A stretch of DNA of 49,395 bases from Chelativorans xinjiangensis (GCF_009812055.1 NZ_WQNH01000035.1:1-49395); one strand, 5' to 3'; shown: positions 15,935 to 27,613, counted from the stretch's first letter. The notes: generated from the sequence alone by a model not told the origin. Translations and numbers: made by a program.

Positions 15935-17413
15935 TCAGTACCGCAGCATCTGCCGGATAAGGCGTCCGTTGCGCTCGACGGAGAAACGCCACCACCTGGC
16001 CGGGGTTTCGGCGACCGCCTTCATGCGTTCCGGCGTATCGATCTCTTCGCCGTTGATCTCACGCACGATGTCACCTGCCTTGAGCCCGAGACCGGTGGCC
16101 GGCGAATTGCGCACCGTCGCCACCACGACCACGCCCTTCTCATTGACCGGCAAGCGGAGGCGCTGCGCCAGCGCGGGCGAAAGGGCGGCCACCTTCGCGC
16201 CAGCGAAAGGCCCCTCGCCGCCGATATCCAGCTCCTGGCCGCTTCCTTCGGGCGCCCGCTCGATCGGCATAGCCAGGCGCTGCCGGTGGCCGCCCCTCAA
16301 AACCTCGATCTCGGCGGTCTCGCCCATGGGTAACGTCGCCAGACGGTAGTCGAGTGCCTCCGGGTTGTCGATGCGCTTGCCGTTCACCGTTTCCACCACG
16401 TCGCCGCTCTCAAGACCGGCTCGCGCGGCTGGACTGTCGGATGCGACATTGGTGACGAGGGCGCCGGCCGGACGCTCCATGCCGAGCGCCTCGGCGATAT
16501 TCGGCGTCACCGGATCGAAACTCGCCCCAACGTAAGGGCGCGCGAAATAATCGTCGCCGCTTTTGGCGGCCTCGACCACGGCGCGCACGATGTTGGCGGG
16601 AATGGCGAAACCTATGCCATTCGAGCCGCCGGAGCGGCTATAGATGGCGGTGTTGATGCCGACGACCTCTCCGCCCATGTTGATGAGCGCACCGCCGGAA
16701 TTGCCGGGATTGATAGCAGCGTCGGTCTGAATGAAGAAGCCGAAATCGGAAACGCCGCCCAGCGTGCGCGCAAGCGCGGAGACGATACCGCTGGTGGTGG
16801 TCTGGCCGACGCCGAAGGGATTGCCGATCGCCAGCACCAGATCGCCCACCTCGAGCGCCTCCGAATCGCCCAGCCGCGCGGCGGGGAAGGCCTCCGGCGC
16901 TTCTATCTTGAGCACCGCGAGATCGAGTTCCTCGTCCTGCAGCAGAATTTCGCTCGAAAACTCGCGATCGTCGGCCAACGCCACCTTCACTTCGTCGGCC
17001 GCGCGGATGACATGGTGGTTGGTCACGACGATGCCGGAGGGGTCGACCAAAACACCCGAGCCGAGCGAGGACTGCACCCGCGGCGGCATCTGCGGGAAGT
17101 CGAAGAAGCGTTCGAAGAACGGGTCGCCCATGAAAGGCGAGCGCGCCTCCACGCGCGCCGAGGCATAGACATTGACCACGGCAGGCGCGGTCTCCTGCAC
17201 CAGAGGCGCGAAGGAAAGCTGGATTTCCTCGCGGCTGAACGGGATGCGGCGCTGCACCTCTGTGGACGGAGGCGGGCTCTCATCTGCTCCTCGCAGCAAT
17301 CTTGAAAGCGCATCAGGCAGGCTCTCAGCCGGCGCATCCTGCGCCTGGGCGGGCGCAACAAGAAATGCCACCAGAACGAACAGATGAAGCAAAGAGACCA
17401 TCGTGCCTTTCAT
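15935..17413 (-). CDS. Periplasmic serine protease, Do (DegP/DegQ) family
   Basis: 492 aa. A signal peptide (residues 1-24, cleaved after AQA) sends it to the periplasm. The trypsin-like domain has the triad His134 (TNHHV), Asp164 (LDLAVLK) and Ser239 (GNSGG). Two PDZ domains follow (about 300-380 and 405-490). It would degrade and chaperone misfolded envelope proteins. The two PDZ domains and moderate linker fit DegP/DegQ; which paralogue cannot be decided. Two starts are possible, ATG 17413 and ATG 17401 (MVSLL); both keep the signal peptide. It heads a leftward group with rarA. Confidence 0.93.
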   Translation of the reverse strand: MKGTMVSLLHLFVLVAFLVAPAQAQDAPAESLPDALSRLLRGADESPPPSTEVQRRIPFSREEIQLSFAPLVQETAPAVVNVYASARVEARSPFMGDPFFERFFDFPQMPPRVQSSLGSGVLVDPSGIVVTNHHVIRAADEVKVALADDREFSSEILLQDEELDLAVLKIEAPEAFPAARLGDSEALEVGDLVLAIGNPFGVGQTTTSGIVSALARTLGGVSDFGFFIQTDAAINPGNSGGALINMGGEVVGINTAIYSRSGGSNGIGFAIPANIVRAVVEAAKSGDDYFARPYVGASFDPVTPNIAEALGMERPAGALVTNVASDSPAARAGLESGDVVETVNGKRIDNPEALDYRLATLPMGETAEIEVLRGGHRQRLAMPIERAPEGSGQELDIGGEGPFAGAKVAALSPALAQRLRLPVNEKGVVVVATVRNSPATGLGLKAGDIVREINGEEIDTPERMKAVAETPARWWRFSVERNGRLIRQMLRY

Positions 17414-17598
17414 GCCGATTCTCGCTTTGATGAAGCCACCTTTTCACACGCGATTGAGCAGAATAAAAGGCTGATCGCCATAACGTTCCGCCCTCGGGAC
17501 CACGTCAGATACAAGGGCACTGTGAGCGGGTACGTTGCGGAATGCCTTCCCCAAATTCTGCTTCACCCGGGCTTTGAGGCCGGGTTTCCGAGGACCCC

Positions 17599-17949
17599 AT
17601 GATCCTGTCCAATCTGACGCCGGTCGTCTTGCTCGCGATCTCCAACATTTTCATGACCTTTGCGTGGTACGGCCACCTGAAGTTCACAAACAAGCCGCTC
17701 TTTCTGGTCATAATTGCAAGCTGGTCGATTGCCTTGATCGAATACTGCTTCGCCGTTCCCGCAAACCGGTACGGCCATGCTGCCTATAGCGCTGCTGAGC
17801 TCAAGACCATGCAGGAGGTGATCACGCTCGCGGTCTTCGCGGTCTTTTCGATTTTCTATCTGGGTGAGCAGCTCACGATCAATCACGCAATCGGCTTTGC
17901 GCTCATTTGTCTCGGAGCCTTCTTTATCTTCAAGGGGCCGATCGGCTGA
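17599..17949 (+). CDS. DUF486 family (DMT-like) membrane protein
   Basis: 116 aa with four predicted membrane helices, of the DUF486 family in the drug/metabolite transporter clan. The conserved block SNIFMTFAWYGHLKF (residues 15-29) and the ending ALICLGAFFIFKGPIG are typical. Function unknown. GAGGA lies 5 nt before ATG 17599. The gene is alone on the plus strand, divergent from the protease gene and convergent with rplQ across a hairpin. Confidence 0.88.
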   Translation: MILSNLTPVVLLAISNIFMTFAWYGHLKFTNKPLFLVIIASWSIALIEYCFAVPANRYGHAAYSAAELKTMQEVITLAVFAVFSIFYLGEQLTINHAIGFALICLGAFFIFKGPIG

Positions 17950-17963
17950 AAGTACAAACAAAG

Positions 17964-17983
17964 AAGGGGCCCGAGGGCCCCTT
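17964..17983 (-). terminator. Terminator between rplQ and the DUF486 gene
   Basis: AAGGGGCCC (17964-17972) pairs with GGGCCCCTT (17975-17983). On the minus strand the hairpin is followed by TTCTTTGTTTG, a reasonable U-rich tract for ending the ribosomal cluster 28 bp after rplQ. On the plus strand there is no T-run. Confidence 0.7.
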
Positions 17984-18010
17984 GAAATCCTGCCAGTAAG
18001 TGCGGCACGA

Positions 18011-18442
18011 TCATGCCGCCTCGGCTTCCTCGCTCGCCGCCTCGGCCTCGGTGCGGGCGCGGTCTGCGGCACCCTTGGCCGCAACGTCCCGGTCGACGAA
18101 CTCGATCACGGCCATAGGCGCATTGTCGCCGTGGCGGAAACCGGCCTTCATGATGCGCGTGTAGCCGCCGTTGCGCTCCGTATAGCGCGGGGCAAGCGTA
18201 TCGAACAGGCGGCGCACCTGGGTCTCGTCGCGGATGGCGGCGATAGCCTGGCGGCGGGCGTGAAGATCACCACGCTTGCCGAGCGTCACCAGCTTCTCGA
18301 CGATGGGCCTGAGCTCCTTGGCCTTGGGCAGCGTCGTGACGATCTGCTCATGCTCGATGAGCGAGGCCGCCATATTGGCGAACATGGCCTTGCGATGGCT
18401 CGATGTCCGGTTCAGCTTGCGGCCGGATTTTCCGTGGCGCAT
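18011..18442 (-). CDS. rplQ: 50S ribosomal protein L17
   Basis: 143 aa. L17 core [20 protein letters not shown] at the N-terminus, followed by the conserved [14 protein letters not shown] region. An alanine/glutamate-rich C-terminal tail ([11 protein letters not shown]) extends beyond the ~120 aa core, common in alphaproteobacteria. L17 lies near the peptide exit tunnel of the large subunit. It is the last gene of the leftward ribosomal cluster, 40 bp after rpoA, and is followed by a terminator. Confidence 0.97.
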   Translation of the reverse strand: MRHGKSGRKLNRTSSHRKAMFANMAASLIEHEQIVTTLPKAKELRPIVEKLVTLGKRGDLHARRQAIAAIRDETQVRRLFDTLAPRYTERNGGYTRIMKAGFRHGDNAPMAVIEFVDRDVAAKGAADRARTEAEAASEEAEAA

Positions 18443-18482
18443 GGCTTGTCTCCTTCAAATCCCGCGGGCGCTGCCCTTGGGG

Positions 18483-19493
18483 TCAATACTGGTCTTCGTA
18501 GCGCTTGGCGAGCTCTTCGATGTTGTCCGGCGGCCAATCGGGCACTTCCATGCCCAGATGCAGGCCCATCGAGGCGAGCACTTCCTTGATCTCGTTCAAC
18601 GATTTGCGGCCGAAGTTCGGCGTGCGCAGCATCTCGGCTTCCGTCTTCTGGATCAGGTCGCCGATATAGACGATGTTGTCGTTCTTCAGGCAATTGGCCG
18701 AGCGTACGGAAAGCTCGAGCTCGTCCACCTTCTTCAGAAGCGCCGGGTTGAAGGCAAGCTCGGTAACCTGCTCCGCCGGAACCTCCTTCTGCGGCTCCTC
18801 GAAATTGACGAAGAGGTCGAGCTGGTCCTGCAGGATGCGGGCGGCGAAAGCCACCGCGTCCTCACCAGTGACCGAGCCGTCGGTCTCCAGCGTCATGGTC
18901 AGCTTGTCGTAGTCGAGAACCTGGCCCTCACGGGTGTTCTCGACCTTGTAGGAGACCTTCTTGACCGGCGAATAGAGGCTGTCGACCGGAATGAGGCCGA
19001 TGGGCGCATCCTCGGCGCGGTTACGGTCTGCCGGCACATAGCCCTTGCCCGCATCGACCGTAAACTCCATGCGGATCTCGGCTTCCTGATCGAGCGTGCA
19101 GATGACGTGGTCGGGGTTGAGGATCTCGACATCGCCCACGGTCTGGATATCGCCGGCGGTGACGGCACCCGGGCCCTGCTTGCGCACGACCATGCGCTTC
19201 GGCCCGTCGCCCTCCATCTTGATGGCGATTTCCTTGATGTTGAGCACGATGTCCGTCACATCCTCGCGCACGCCGGCGATGGAGGAGAACTCGTGCAGCA
19301 CGCCGTCGATCTGCACCGCCGTGACGGCGGCACCGCGCAGCGAGGAAAGCAGCACCCGGCGCAGCGCGTTGCCGAGCGTCAGGCCGAAGCCACGCTCCAG
19401 CGGCTCGGCGACGAGGGTCGTCTGTATCTTGTTCTTGGACGTGAACTCGATCTTGTTGGGCTTGATGAGTTCTTGCCAGTTTTTCTGGATCAT
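18483..19493 (-). CDS. rpoA: RNA polymerase alpha subunit
   Basis: 336 aa. The N-terminal domain (about 1-230) mediates dimerisation and beta/beta' assembly and includes the conserved [20 protein letters not shown]. The C-terminal domain (about 250-325, [20 protein letters not shown]) contacts UP-element DNA and activators. A short acidic/basic tail follows. Position between rpsK and rplQ is standard. No rpsD lies between rpsK and rpoA, which is normal in alphaproteobacteria. Confidence 0.98.
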   Translation of the reverse strand: MIQKNWQELIKPNKIEFTSKNKIQTTLVAEPLERGFGLTLGNALRRVLLSSLRGAAVTAVQIDGVLHEFSSIAGVREDVTDIVLNIKEIAIKMEGDGPKRMVVRKQGPGAVTAGDIQTVGDVEILNPDHVICTLDQEAEIRMEFTVDAGKGYVPADRNRAEDAPIGLIPVDSLYSPVKKVSYKVENTREGQVLDYDKLTMTLETDGSVTGEDAVAFAARILQDQLDLFVNFEEPQKEVPAEQVTELAFNPALLKKVDELELSVRSANCLKNDNIVYIGDLIQKTEAEMLRTPNFGRKSLNEIKEVLASMGLHLGMEVPDWPPDNIEELAKRYEDQY

Positions 19494-19590
19494 GAGGCGT
19501 TCCTTCCGTTACCCCGCCACCATCCAATCGTGGCGGGCGCTCTGGAAACCGCAGAGGAGCGCGTTGTGCGCTCGTACGGCAATATTTCTG

Positions 19591-19980
19591 TTAGACCCGG
19601 CGCTTCTTGCGCGGGCGGCATCCGTTATGAGGGATGGGGGTCACATCACGGATGGAGGTAATGGTGAAGCCCGCCGCTTGCAAGGCGCGAAGTGCGGACT
19701 CACGACCCGAACCGGGCCCGGACACCTCCACCTCGAGGGTGCGCATGCCATGCTCCTGCGCCTTGCGGGCGCAATCCTCGGCGGCCACCTGGGCGGCGAA
19801 GGGGGTGGACTTGCGCGAGCCCTTGAAGCCCTGCGCGCCCGCCGACGACCAGGCAATGGCGTTGCCCTGGGCATCGGTGATGGTGATCATGGTGTTGTTG
19901 AAGGTCGAACTGACATGAGCGACCCCCGACGAAATGTTCTTGCGTTCACGACGGCGAACGCGCGTGGCTTCCTTGGCCAT
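19591..19980 (-). CDS. rpsK: 30S ribosomal protein S11
   Basis: 129 aa. Shows the S11 blocks [21 protein letters not shown] and [11 protein letters not shown] at the C-terminus. S11 forms part of the platform of the small subunit near the E site. It lies 97 bp upstream of rpoA. A 129-bp gap containing a degenerate family 3 repeat separates it from rpsM, much larger than the usual few bases. Confidence 0.97.
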   Translation of the reverse strand: MAKEATRVRRRERKNISSGVAHVSSTFNNTMITITDAQGNAIAWSSAGAQGFKGSRKSTPFAAQVAAEDCARKAQEHGMRTLEVEVSGPGSGRESALRALQAAGFTITSIRDVTPIPHNGCRPRKKRRV

Positions 19981-20040
19981 GGTCTTCCTTTCGAACGATC
20001 TCTACACCGCCGTAATTCCAGCGGCTCCACCTTTGATGAG

Positions 20041-20104
20041 GGAATAGGGAGTAGCGAATAGTGAGCAAGATTCTCTACTCACCACTCTCTATTTCACTAC
20101 TCAC
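20041..20104. repeat. Degenerate family 3 repeat inside the ribosomal cluster
   Basis: The left arm GGGAGTAGCGAATAGTGAG (20049-20067) and right arm CTACTCACCACTCTCTATTTC, continuing to CACTACTCACTC, contain imperfect TTCACTA-type heptamers and their complements. They are arranged as in the clearer copy at 10521-10616. It lies in the rpsM-rpsK gap, where no gene or obvious promoter is visible. Confidence 0.65.
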
Positions 20105-20109
20105 TCAAC

Positions 20110-20478
20110 CTACTTCTTCTTACCGGCGATCGGCTTCGCAGGCCCCTTGCGCGTTCGCGCATTGGTATGCGTGCGCTGGCCGCGGACGGGGAGCGAGCGG
20201 CGATGACGCAGACCGCGGTAGCAGCCGAGGTCCATCAGGCGCTTGATGTTGATTGATACCTCACGGCGCAGATCGCCCTCGACCCTAAAGTCACGGTCGA
20301 TCGTCTCGCGGATCTGCAACACTTCGGCGTCGGTGAGCTCGCTCACCCGGCGCTCGTCCGGAATGTTGACCTTGGTAACGATATCACGGGCGAGTCTCGG
20401 CCCGATGCCGTGAATATACTGCAGCGCGATCACCACGCGCTTGTTGGTCGGAATATTGACGCCAGCGATACGGGCCAC
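20110..20478 (-). CDS. rpsM: 30S ribosomal protein S13
   Basis: 122 aa, starting at GTG 20478 ([15 protein letters not shown]) after AAGGAGAG; the frame stays open upstream but that part does not resemble S13. The C-terminal [20 protein letters not shown] is the S13 signature, with the basic tail KPIAGKKK. S13 bridges to L5 in the large subunit and contacts P-site tRNA. It follows adk after a 187-bp gap in which I see no further gene. Confidence 0.96.
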   Translation of the reverse strand: MARIAGVNIPTNKRVVIALQYIHGIGPRLARDIVTKVNIPDERRVSELTDAEVLQIRETIDRDFRVEGDLRREVSINIKRLMDLGCYRGLRHRRSLPVRGQRTHTNARTRKGPAKPIAGKKK

Positions 20479-20665
20479 GTCGGCTCTCCTTGGTTCTTCC
20501 TGCCACCTTGCCGGCGGCGCTTTTGACCTGCGACCGGACAAGACGAAAGCGCCCGGCCCGGCCAACGATTTTTCCGACCGGCACCGACCGCTTTGACATT
20601 CAAGCGAATTGGCGCCGTCTTTGACGGAATCGCCGGGAAAAGTCAACTCCCCGGGCGATGTTCTT

Positions 20666-21246
20666 TCAGATCGAACGCAAAACCTTTTCGATCTTGGTTG
20701 TGACGTCCGCAATGCTGGCCATGCCGTCGACGGTGTGGAGCCGTCCCTTGGCGTAGTAGTAGCCGATCAGCGGGGCCGTTTTCTTGTAGTACTCGCGCAG
20801 CCGCTCCTCGAACACGGCGGGATTGTCGTCCCTGCGCACCGGCTGGCCTGCGGATTTCGTCTCTTCCGCCCGCTTGGCGATCCGGCCGATCAACGCCTTG
20901 TCGTCGACCGCCAGCTCGATCACCGCGTCCAGCTTCAGCCCGCGTTCGGCGAGCATCGCCTCGACCGCGTCGGCCTGCGCGAGCGTGCGCGGATAGCCGT
21001 CGAGAATGAAGCCGTTCGCGCAGTCTGGCTGGCCGATCCGCTCCGCGACGATGGCGTTGACGATAGCGTCCGACACCAGCTCTCCAGCGTCCATGACGGC
21101 CTTCGCCCGCTTGCCTACGTCGGTCCCCGCGTTCACCGCCGCGCGCAGCATGTCGCCTGTCGATAGCTGCGGAATACCGTATTTCTCGACGAGCTTTTGT
21201 GCCTGGGTCCCCTTCCCCGCCCCCGGCGGCCCAAGAAGTATAAGCC

Positions 21247-21250
<4 letters not shown>
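20666..21250 (-). CDS. adk: Adenylate kinase
   Basis: 194 aa short-form adenylate kinase (ATP + AMP to 2 ADP). P-loop GPPGAGKGT (residues 7-15), AMP-binding [10 protein letters not shown], and FILDGYPRT motif. The LID is short, without the zinc-binding cysteines of long forms. Its start overlaps the secY stop by 4 bp (21247-21250), the usual secY-adk coupling. Confidence 0.97.
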
Positions 21251-22587
<1,337 letters not shown>

Positions 22588-22790
22588 GAAGAATTCTCCG
22601 CTCCGTCACACGCCCCATGCGCGACCAGGAAAGGTGGATGCAGGCTTACCCGCCGTCGGCGGTCAAGTCCAGAAGGGTCCTGTGTGACCAAAGCACCCAG
22701 ACGCCCGCCCCGCGGCGGATCGCGCCGCCCCGGAGATAGGCCGGGGGCAGCGGACTTGCAAGCGGCGGGTACCCGCCCGCCCGCGCCGCG

Positions 22791-23261
22791 TTACTCTGCG
22801 GCCTTCTCCGGCAGCTTGACCGAGCCGCCGGCCTTCTCGACCTTCTCGACCGCCGACTTGGAGGCGCCGGCGACGTCGAGCGTCACCTTGGCCTTCAATT
22901 CGCCGTCGCCAAGTACCCGCACGCCGTCCCTGGCCCGGCGGATGACGCCGGCCTTGATCAGAGCTTCGGTGTCGATGGTGGCCTTGGCGTCGAGCTTCTT
23001 GGCGTCGATGGCAGCCTGGATGCGGCCGACGGAGACTTCGTTGAAGTCCTTGCCGAAGATGTTGACGAAGCCGCGCTTCGGCAGGCGCCGATAGAGCGGC
23101 ATCTGGCCACCCTCAAACCCCTTGATGGCCACGCCCGAGCGGGACTTCTGGCCCTTCACGCCGCGCCCGCCGGTCTTGCCGAGGCCCGAACCGATGCCGC
23201 GGCCGACGCGCTTGCGCGAGTGGGTCGCGCCTTCCTGGTCCCTGAGTTCGTTGAGCTTCAT
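22791..23261 (-). CDS. rplO: 50S ribosomal protein L15
   Basis: 156 aa. N-terminal [20 protein letters not shown] and the glycine-rich [20 protein letters not shown] are L15 signatures, as is [19 protein letters not shown]15 is an early-assembly protein deep in the large subunit. It is 19 bp after rpmD. Confidence 0.97.
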   Translation of the reverse strand: MKLNELRDQEGATHSRKRVGRGIGSGLGKTGGRGVKGQKSRSGVAIKGFEGGQMPLYRRLPKRGFVNIFGKDFNEVSVGRIQAAIDAKKLDAKATIDTEALIKAGVIRRARDGVRVLGDGELKAKVTLDVAGASKSAVEKVEKAGGSVKLPEKAAE

Positions 23262-23280
23262 TTTTCCGTTCCTCGGTTCC

Positions 23281-23481
23281 TCAGGCCTCGTCGACGACGC
23301 GCACGAGGTGCTGCACCGCGGCGATCATGCCGCGCACGGAGGGCGTATCCTCCAGCGTCGAGCGGCGATGCATTTTGTTGAGCCCCAGGCCGATCAGCGT
23401 CGCGCGCTGCTCCTTGGGGCGGCGGATGGGGCTACCGATCTGCTCGACCGTGATCGTCTTGCCCTTCTTCTTCTCAGCCAT
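23281..23481 (-). CDS. rpmD: 50S ribosomal protein L30
   Basis: 66 aa. Signature [20 protein letters not shown] followed by [13 protein letters not shown] chose ATG 23481 (MAEKKKGK): AAGGA sits 9 nt before it, while an upstream in-frame ATG at 23490 directly abuts that ribosome-binding site. It lies between rpsE and rplO as usual. Confidence 0.95.
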   Translation of the reverse strand: MAEKKKGKTITVEQIGSPIRRPKEQRATLIGLGLNKMHRRSTLEDTPSVRGMIAAVQHLVRVVDEA

Positions 23482-23520
23482 CTTCGTCATTCCTTGAGCT
23501 CAGGGCTTGCCGCGCGCGGC

Positions 23521-24081
23521 CTACTCTTCCGCCCCGACGGCTACGCTGCCGCGGCGTGCCTGCAGGGTCGAATATTTGATGTTGCGCTGGGCAGCCACAT
23601 CCTTGGGATGCATCTGGTGCTTCAGCGCGTCGAACGTTGCGCGCACCATGTTGTACGGGTTCGCCGAGCCGAGAGACTTGGCGACCACGTCCTGCATGCC
23701 GAGCGTTTCGAAGACGGCGCGCATCGGGCCGCCGGCGATGATGCCGGTACCGGGCTTGGCGGCGCGCAAAAGAACGCGGCCGGCGCCGTGGCGGCCCTGC
23801 ACGTCGTGGTGCAGCGTACGACCGGCACGCAGCGGCACGAAGATCATGTCGCGCTTGGCGCTCTCGGTGGCCTTGCGGATTGCCTCGGGCACCTCACGGG
23901 CCTTGCCGTGGCCGAAGCCGACGCGGCCCTTCTGGTCGCCGACGACGACGAGCGCGGCGAAGCCGAAACGGCGGCCGCCCTTGACCACCTTGGCGACGCG
24001 GTTGATGTGAACGAGCTTGTCGACGAACTCGCTGTCGCGCTCTTCGCGCTCGCGGCGATCGTCCCTGCGTGGCTGTGCCAT
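23521..24081 (-). CDS. rpsE: 30S ribosomal protein S5
   Basis: 186 aa. Core [20 protein letters not shown] and [20 protein letters not shown] identify S5, which acts in decoding accuracy with S4 and S12. ATG 24081 ([10 protein letters not shown]) follows AAGGACAAGGACA. The frame is open 50 codons further upstream, but that part overlaps rplR and is not S5-like. C-terminal tail of about 15 residues is typical of the order. Confidence 0.96.
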   Translation of the reverse strand: MAQPRRDDRREREERDSEFVDKLVHINRVAKVVKGGRRFGFAALVVVGDQKGRVGFGHGKAREVPEAIRKATESAKRDMIFVPLRAGRTLHHDVQGRHGAGRVLLRAAKPGTGIIAGGPMRAVFETLGMQDVVAKSLGSANPYNMVRATFDALKHQMHPKDVAAQRNIKYSTLQARRGSVAVGAEE

Positions 24082-24157
24082 TGTCCTTGTCCTTGTTCTT
24101 TTCCGGTAGCACGGGGTTGATGGGAGCTGCGGGCGCCTTCCGCGCCCGAAGCAGTGA

Positions 24158-24517
24158 TTAGAACTCCAAGCCGCCCTCGCGAGCGGCGTCGGCCAGCGCC
24201 TTGACACGGCCGTGATAGAGATAGGCGCCACGGTCGAAGACGACCTTCTCGACGCCCGCCTTCTTGGCGCGCTCGGCGATCAGCTTGCCGACCGCACTCG
24301 CCGCTTCCGTGTCGGCGCCGGTCTTGAGCTTGCCCTTCAGATCCTTCTCCAGCGTGGAGGCGGCGGCAAGCGTGCACCCCTTCACGTCGTCGATGACCTG
24401 AGCATAGATGTTTTTCGACGAGCGATAGACCGAAAGCCGCGGCTGCCCATTGGCAACCGACTTAAGCTTGCGGCGAACGCGCCCGGCGCGTCGCGTAACG
24501 GATACCTTCGACACCAT
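24158..24517 (-). CDS. rplR: 50S ribosomal protein L18
   Basis: 119 aa. Contains the L18 pattern [20 protein letters not shown] and the C-terminal [21 protein letters not shown]18 binds 5S rRNA together with L5. It lies 12 bp after rplF and 76 bp before rpsE. Confidence 0.97.
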   Translation of the reverse strand: MVSKVSVTRRAGRVRRKLKSVANGQPRLSVYRSSKNIYAQVIDDVKGCTLAAASTLEKDLKGKLKTGADTEAASAVGKLIAERAKKAGVEKVVFDRGAYLYHGRVKALADAAREGGLEF

Positions 24518-24529
24518 GGCTTATCGTTC

Positions 24530-25063
24530 CTACTTCTTCTTGCCTTCCTTGCGGATGATCGTCTCATCCGCGTATTTCACGCCCTTGCCCTTGTAGGGCT
24601 CGGGCCCGCGGAACTTGCGGATCTCCGCGGCCACCTGGCCGACCACCTGCTTGTCGACGCCGCTGACGACGATTTCCGTCGGCTTCGGCACGGCGATGGT
24701 GACGCCTTCCGGCGCCTCGTAGTTCACCTCATGGCTGTAGCCCAGGGAGAGCTGCAGCTTCTTACCCTGCATGGCCGCACGGTAACCGACGCCGTTGATC
24801 TCGAGACGCTTCTCGAAACCGCCCTTCACGCCGTTGACGATATTGGCGATCTGGGTGCGCGACATGCCCCACTTGGACCGCGCGATCTTGGACTGGTCGC
24901 GCGGATCAACCGCGATCGCCCCGTCCTCCATCTTCACCAGGACCTCGTCATTGACGACGAAGGTCAATTCGCCCTTCGGCCCCTTGGCCGTAACCGTCTG
25001 GCCATCAACAGTGGCCGTCACGCCTTCCGGCACGGGGACCGGCTTCTTGCCTATACGAGACAT
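24530..25063 (-). CDS. rplF: 50S ribosomal protein L6
   Basis: 177 aa starting [15 protein letters not shown], with the C-terminal L6 signature [15 protein letters not shown]6 sits near the factor-binding site of the large subunit. ATG 25063 is chosen; upstream in-frame starts run into the rpsH gap and are not L6-like. Confidence 0.97.
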   Translation of the reverse strand: MSRIGKKPVPVPEGVTATVDGQTVTAKGPKGELTFVVNDEVLVKMEDGAIAVDPRDQSKIARSKWGMSRTQIANIVNGVKGGFEKRLEINGVGYRAAMQGKKLQLSLGYSHEVNYEAPEGVTIAVPKPTEIVVSGVDKQVVGQVAAEIRKFRGPEPYKGKGVKYADETIIRKEGKKK

Positions 25064-25100
25064 TGTCTTGTCCTCGTTGTTCTTGGTCAGCCTCCGCAGA

Positions 25101-25499
25101 TCAGAAGATCTGGCAGAGAACCTCTCCGCCGACGTTCTGCTCACGCGCCTGGTGGTCGGCCATCACGCCTTTCGGCGTGGAAAGGATGGCTACGCCAAGA
25201 CCGTTGGCAACGTTGGGAATCGACTTCACGGACACATAGACGCGACGGCCGGGCTTGGAAACCCGCGCGATCTCGCGGATCACGGGCGCGCCTTCGAAAT
25301 ATTTCAGCTCGATCTCGAGTTCCGACTTGCCGTTGTCGTAGTCGACCTGGCTGTAGTCACGGATATAGCCTTCCGCCTTCATGACATCGAGCACACGCAC
25401 GCGCAGGCGCGAGGCAGGCGAAGAAACGGTGTTCTTCTTGCGCCCGATGGCATTACGGATGCGGGTCAGCATATCGCCGAGAGGATCGTTCACGGACAT
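25101..25499 (-). CDS. rpsH: 30S ribosomal protein S8
   Basis: 132 aa. Starts [20 protein letters not shown] and ends with the S8 signature [21 protein letters not shown]8 binds helix 21 of 16S rRNA and, in E. coli, represses the spc operon; whether that control exists here is not visible. Confidence 0.97.
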   Translation of the reverse strand: MSVNDPLGDMLTRIRNAIGRKKNTVSSPASRLRVRVLDVMKAEGYIRDYSQVDYDNGKSELEIELKYFEGAPVIREIARVSKPGRRVYVSVKSIPNVANGLGVAILSTPKGVMADHQAREQNVGGEVLCQIF

Positions 25500-25512
25500 C
25501 TCAATGGCCCCC

Positions 25513-25818
25513 TTACCAGCTCGACTTGACCAGGCCCGGGATCAGGCCGTTGTTGCCAAGTTCGCGAAGCGCGATGCGCGACATCCTAAGCTTGCGATAG
25601 AAGGCGCGCGGGCGGCCCGTCACGTCGCAGCGGTTGCGAATGCGCGTCTTCGACGAGTTGCGCGGCAGCGCAGCAAGCTGAAGCTGCGCCTTGAAGCGCT
25701 CTTCCATCGGCTGCGTTTGATCCATGATGGTGGCCTTCAGTGCCGCACGCTTCGCGGCGTAACGGTCCACCAACTTGCGGCGCCTCTTGTTCTTCTCGAC
25801 TGCGCTAACTTTTGCCAT
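25513..25818 (-). CDS. rpsN: 30S ribosomal protein S14 (zinc-independent form)
   Basis: 101 aa long form of S14 without the CxxC zinc motifs, matching the C-minus type. Signature [20 protein letters not shown] near residues 61-80. It binds the 3' domain of 16S rRNA in the small-subunit head. It lies 13 bp upstream of rpsH. Confidence 0.97.
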   Translation of the reverse strand: MAKVSAVEKNKRRRKLVDRYAAKRAALKATIMDQTQPMEERFKAQLQLAALPRNSSKTRIRNRCDVTGRPRAFYRKLRMSRIALRELGNNGLIPGLVKSSW

Positions 25819-25845
25819 TTGGAATTTCCTTGTTCTCGCCTGCCG

Positions 25846-26403
25846 TTACTGCCGGAACGGGAAGTTGAAGGCCTTCAACAGCGCCCTCGCCTCGTCGTCG
25901 GTCTTGGCGGTCGTACAGACGATGATGTCCATTCCCCAGATCTGGTCGACCTTGTCGTAATTGATCTCGGGGAACACGATGTGCTCCTTCACGCCCATGG
26001 CAAAATTGCCACGGCCGTCGAAGCTCTTCGGGCTCAGGCCCCGGAAATCGCGAACACGCGGGAGCGCGACATTCACCAGCCTGTCCAGAAATTCATACAT
26101 GCGGTCCTTGCGCAGCGTCACCTTTGCGCCGATGGGCATGCCTTCGCGCACTTTGAAGCCAGCGATGGAGTTGCGGGCCTTGGTGATCACAGGCTTTTGG
26201 CCGGCGATCAACGCCAGGTCTTCCGCCGCGACGGTCGGCTTCTTGGAATCGCCCGTCGCCTCGCCGACACCCATATTGATGACGACCTTGTCGATGCGCG
26301 GAACCTGCATCTCGTTCTTGTACTTGAAAGCCTCGAGGAGCTCCTTGCGGATCGCCTCCTCATACTGCTTCTTCAAGCGCGGCTGATAATCGGCCTTAGC
26401 CAT
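25846..26403 (-). CDS. rplE: 50S ribosomal protein L5
   Basis: 185 aa. Contains [16 protein letters not shown] and the C-terminal [21 protein letters not shown]5 binds 5S rRNA and forms the central bridge to S13. Its start overlaps the end of rplX by 8 bp (26396-26403), indicating coupled translation. Confidence 0.97.
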   Translation of the reverse strand: MAKADYQPRLKKQYEEAIRKELLEAFKYKNEMQVPRIDKVVINMGVGEATGDSKKPTVAAEDLALIAGQKPVITKARNSIAGFKVREGMPIGAKVTLRKDRMYEFLDRLVNVALPRVRDFRGLSPKSFDGRGNFAMGVKEHIVFPEINYDKVDQIWGMDIIVCTTAKTDDEARALLKAFNFPFRQ

Positions 26404-26710
26404 CGATCAATTCTCCCGAGCGCTTCGCCACGCGCACCTTCTTGCCGTCCTTCTGGACCTGGAAGCCGACGCGGGTGGGCTTCCCGTCCTTGGGGTCGGC
26501 CAGCGCCAGGTTCGACACGTGGATCGGCGCTTCCTTGGTGATGATGCCGCCTTCGGACTGTGCCGACTGCTTCTGGTGCCGGCGTACGAGGTTGACGCCG
26601 CGCACCAGCGCCTTGTCTTCCTTCGGCATCATCTTCAAAATTTCACCGGTACGCCCTTTGTCGCGGCCGGTCAGCACGACGACATTGTCGCCTTTTTTGA
26701 TCTTCTGCAT
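26396..26710 (-). CDS. rplX: 50S ribosomal protein L24
   Basis: 104 aa with an N-terminal KOW motif ([20 protein letters not shown], residues 5-24). L24 starts large-subunit assembly and lies at the exit tunnel. Overlaps rplE by 8 bp. Confidence 0.97.
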   Translation of the reverse strand: MQKIKKGDNVVVLTGRDKGRTGEILKMMPKEDKALVRGVNLVRRHQKQSAQSEGGIITKEAPIHVSNLALADPKDGKPTRVGFQVQKDGKKVRVAKRSGELIDG

Positions 26711-26721
26711 TTTCCGGCCTC

Positions 26722-27090
26722 CTAAAGAACTTCCGGCGCCAGCGAGATGATCTTCATGTGGTTCTTGGCGCGAAGCTCGCGCGGAACCGGGCCGAAGATA
26801 CGCGTGCCCACGGGCTCTTTCTTGTTGTCGACGAGGACGGCGGCATTGTTGTCGAAACGGATCACGCTGCCGTCGGAACGGCGAATGTCCTTGGCGGTGC
26901 GCACGACAACCGCCTTCATCACGTCACCCTTCTTCACGCGGCCGCGCGGAATGGCTTCCTTGACCGAGACGACGATGACGTCGCCGACGGAAGCATATTT
27001 CCGCTTCGAGCCGCCCAGCACCTTGATGCACATGACACGACGGGCGCCGGAATTATCCGCCACGTCGAGGTTTGTTTGCATCTGAATCAT
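26722..27090 (-). CDS. rplN: 50S ribosomal protein L14
   Basis: 122 aa, near universal length. Starts [20 protein letters not shown] and carries [21 protein letters not shown]14 contributes to intersubunit bridges with 16S rRNA. It lies between rpsQ and rplX. Confidence 0.98.
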   Translation of the reverse strand: MIQMQTNLDVADNSGARRVMCIKVLGGSKRKYASVGDVIVVSVKEAIPRGRVKKGDVMKAVVVRTAKDIRRSDGSVIRFDNNAAVLVDNKKEPVGTRIFGPVPRELRAKNHMKIISLAPEVL

Positions 27091-27147
27091 GACTGGCCGC
27101 CTTCTTATCTTATTCGGGGAAGCGGTGCTTCCCGGCTTGTTCCAACC

Positions 27148-27390
27148 TTATTGCGCTTGGGCTTCGTTCACGACGACCCAGCACTTTTCCTTCGAGATCG
27201 GGCGCGTTTCCTGGATCAGCACCGTGTCGCCGACCTTGCACGCATTGTTCTCGTCATGGGCCTTGTACCGCTTGGAACGACGCACCGTCTTCTTCAGAAG
27301 CGGATGCGCGAACCGGCGCTCGACGCGGACGACCACCGTCTTGTCGTTCTTGTCGCTTACCACGGTGCCCTGCAAAACGCGCTTTGGCAT
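27148..27390 (-). CDS. rpsQ: 30S ribosomal protein S17
   Basis: 80 aa OB-fold protein. Contains [20 protein letters not shown] (S17 signature) and a C-terminal WVVNEAQAQ. It binds 16S rRNA early in assembly. It lies 11 bp after rpmC and 57 bp before rplN. Confidence 0.97.
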   Translation of the reverse strand: MPKRVLQGTVVSDKNDKTVVVRVERRFAHPLLKKTVRRSKRYKAHDENNACKVGDTVLIQETRPISKEKCWVVVNEAQAQ

Positions 27391-27401
27391 TCTCGTTTTC
27401 C

Positions 27402-27602
27402 TCAGGCCTTGCTGCCGGCCGATTTCTCGGCGGCAATTGTCTTGATGCGCGCAATGTCACGGCGAATCTGCTTCACCCGCGCGGTTTTTTCGAGCTGCCC
27501 CGTCGCCTTCTGGAAACGGAGGTTGAACTGCTCTTTCTTCAGCTTGGCCAACTCGTCGTCGAGCTGGTCGGGCGTCATCGCCCTCACGTCAACGGCCTTC
27601 AT
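27402..27602 (-). CDS. rpmC: 50S ribosomal protein L29
   Basis: 66 aa, two-helix protein: [20 protein letters not shown] then [23 protein letters not shown] 27602 lies 11 bp after rplP. L29 sits at the exit tunnel near the trigger-factor and SRP docking site. The frame continues upstream but that part overlaps rplP. Confidence 0.96.
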   Translation of the reverse strand: MKAVDVRAMTPDQLDDELAKLKKEQFNLRFQKATGQLEKTARVKQIRRDIARIKTIAAEKSAGSKA

Positions 27603-27613
27603 GGCGCCTTCTC

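Noticed and set aside
18443-20665. Missing rpsD and rpmJ in the alpha operon as a deletion
   Set aside because: In alphaproteobacteria these genes usually lie elsewhere in the genome, so their absence is ordinary.
22588-22790. Possible small gene or riboswitch in the rplO-secY gap
   Set aside because: Only GC-rich weak dyads are seen, with no start/ribosome-binding-site pair and no known RNA motif.
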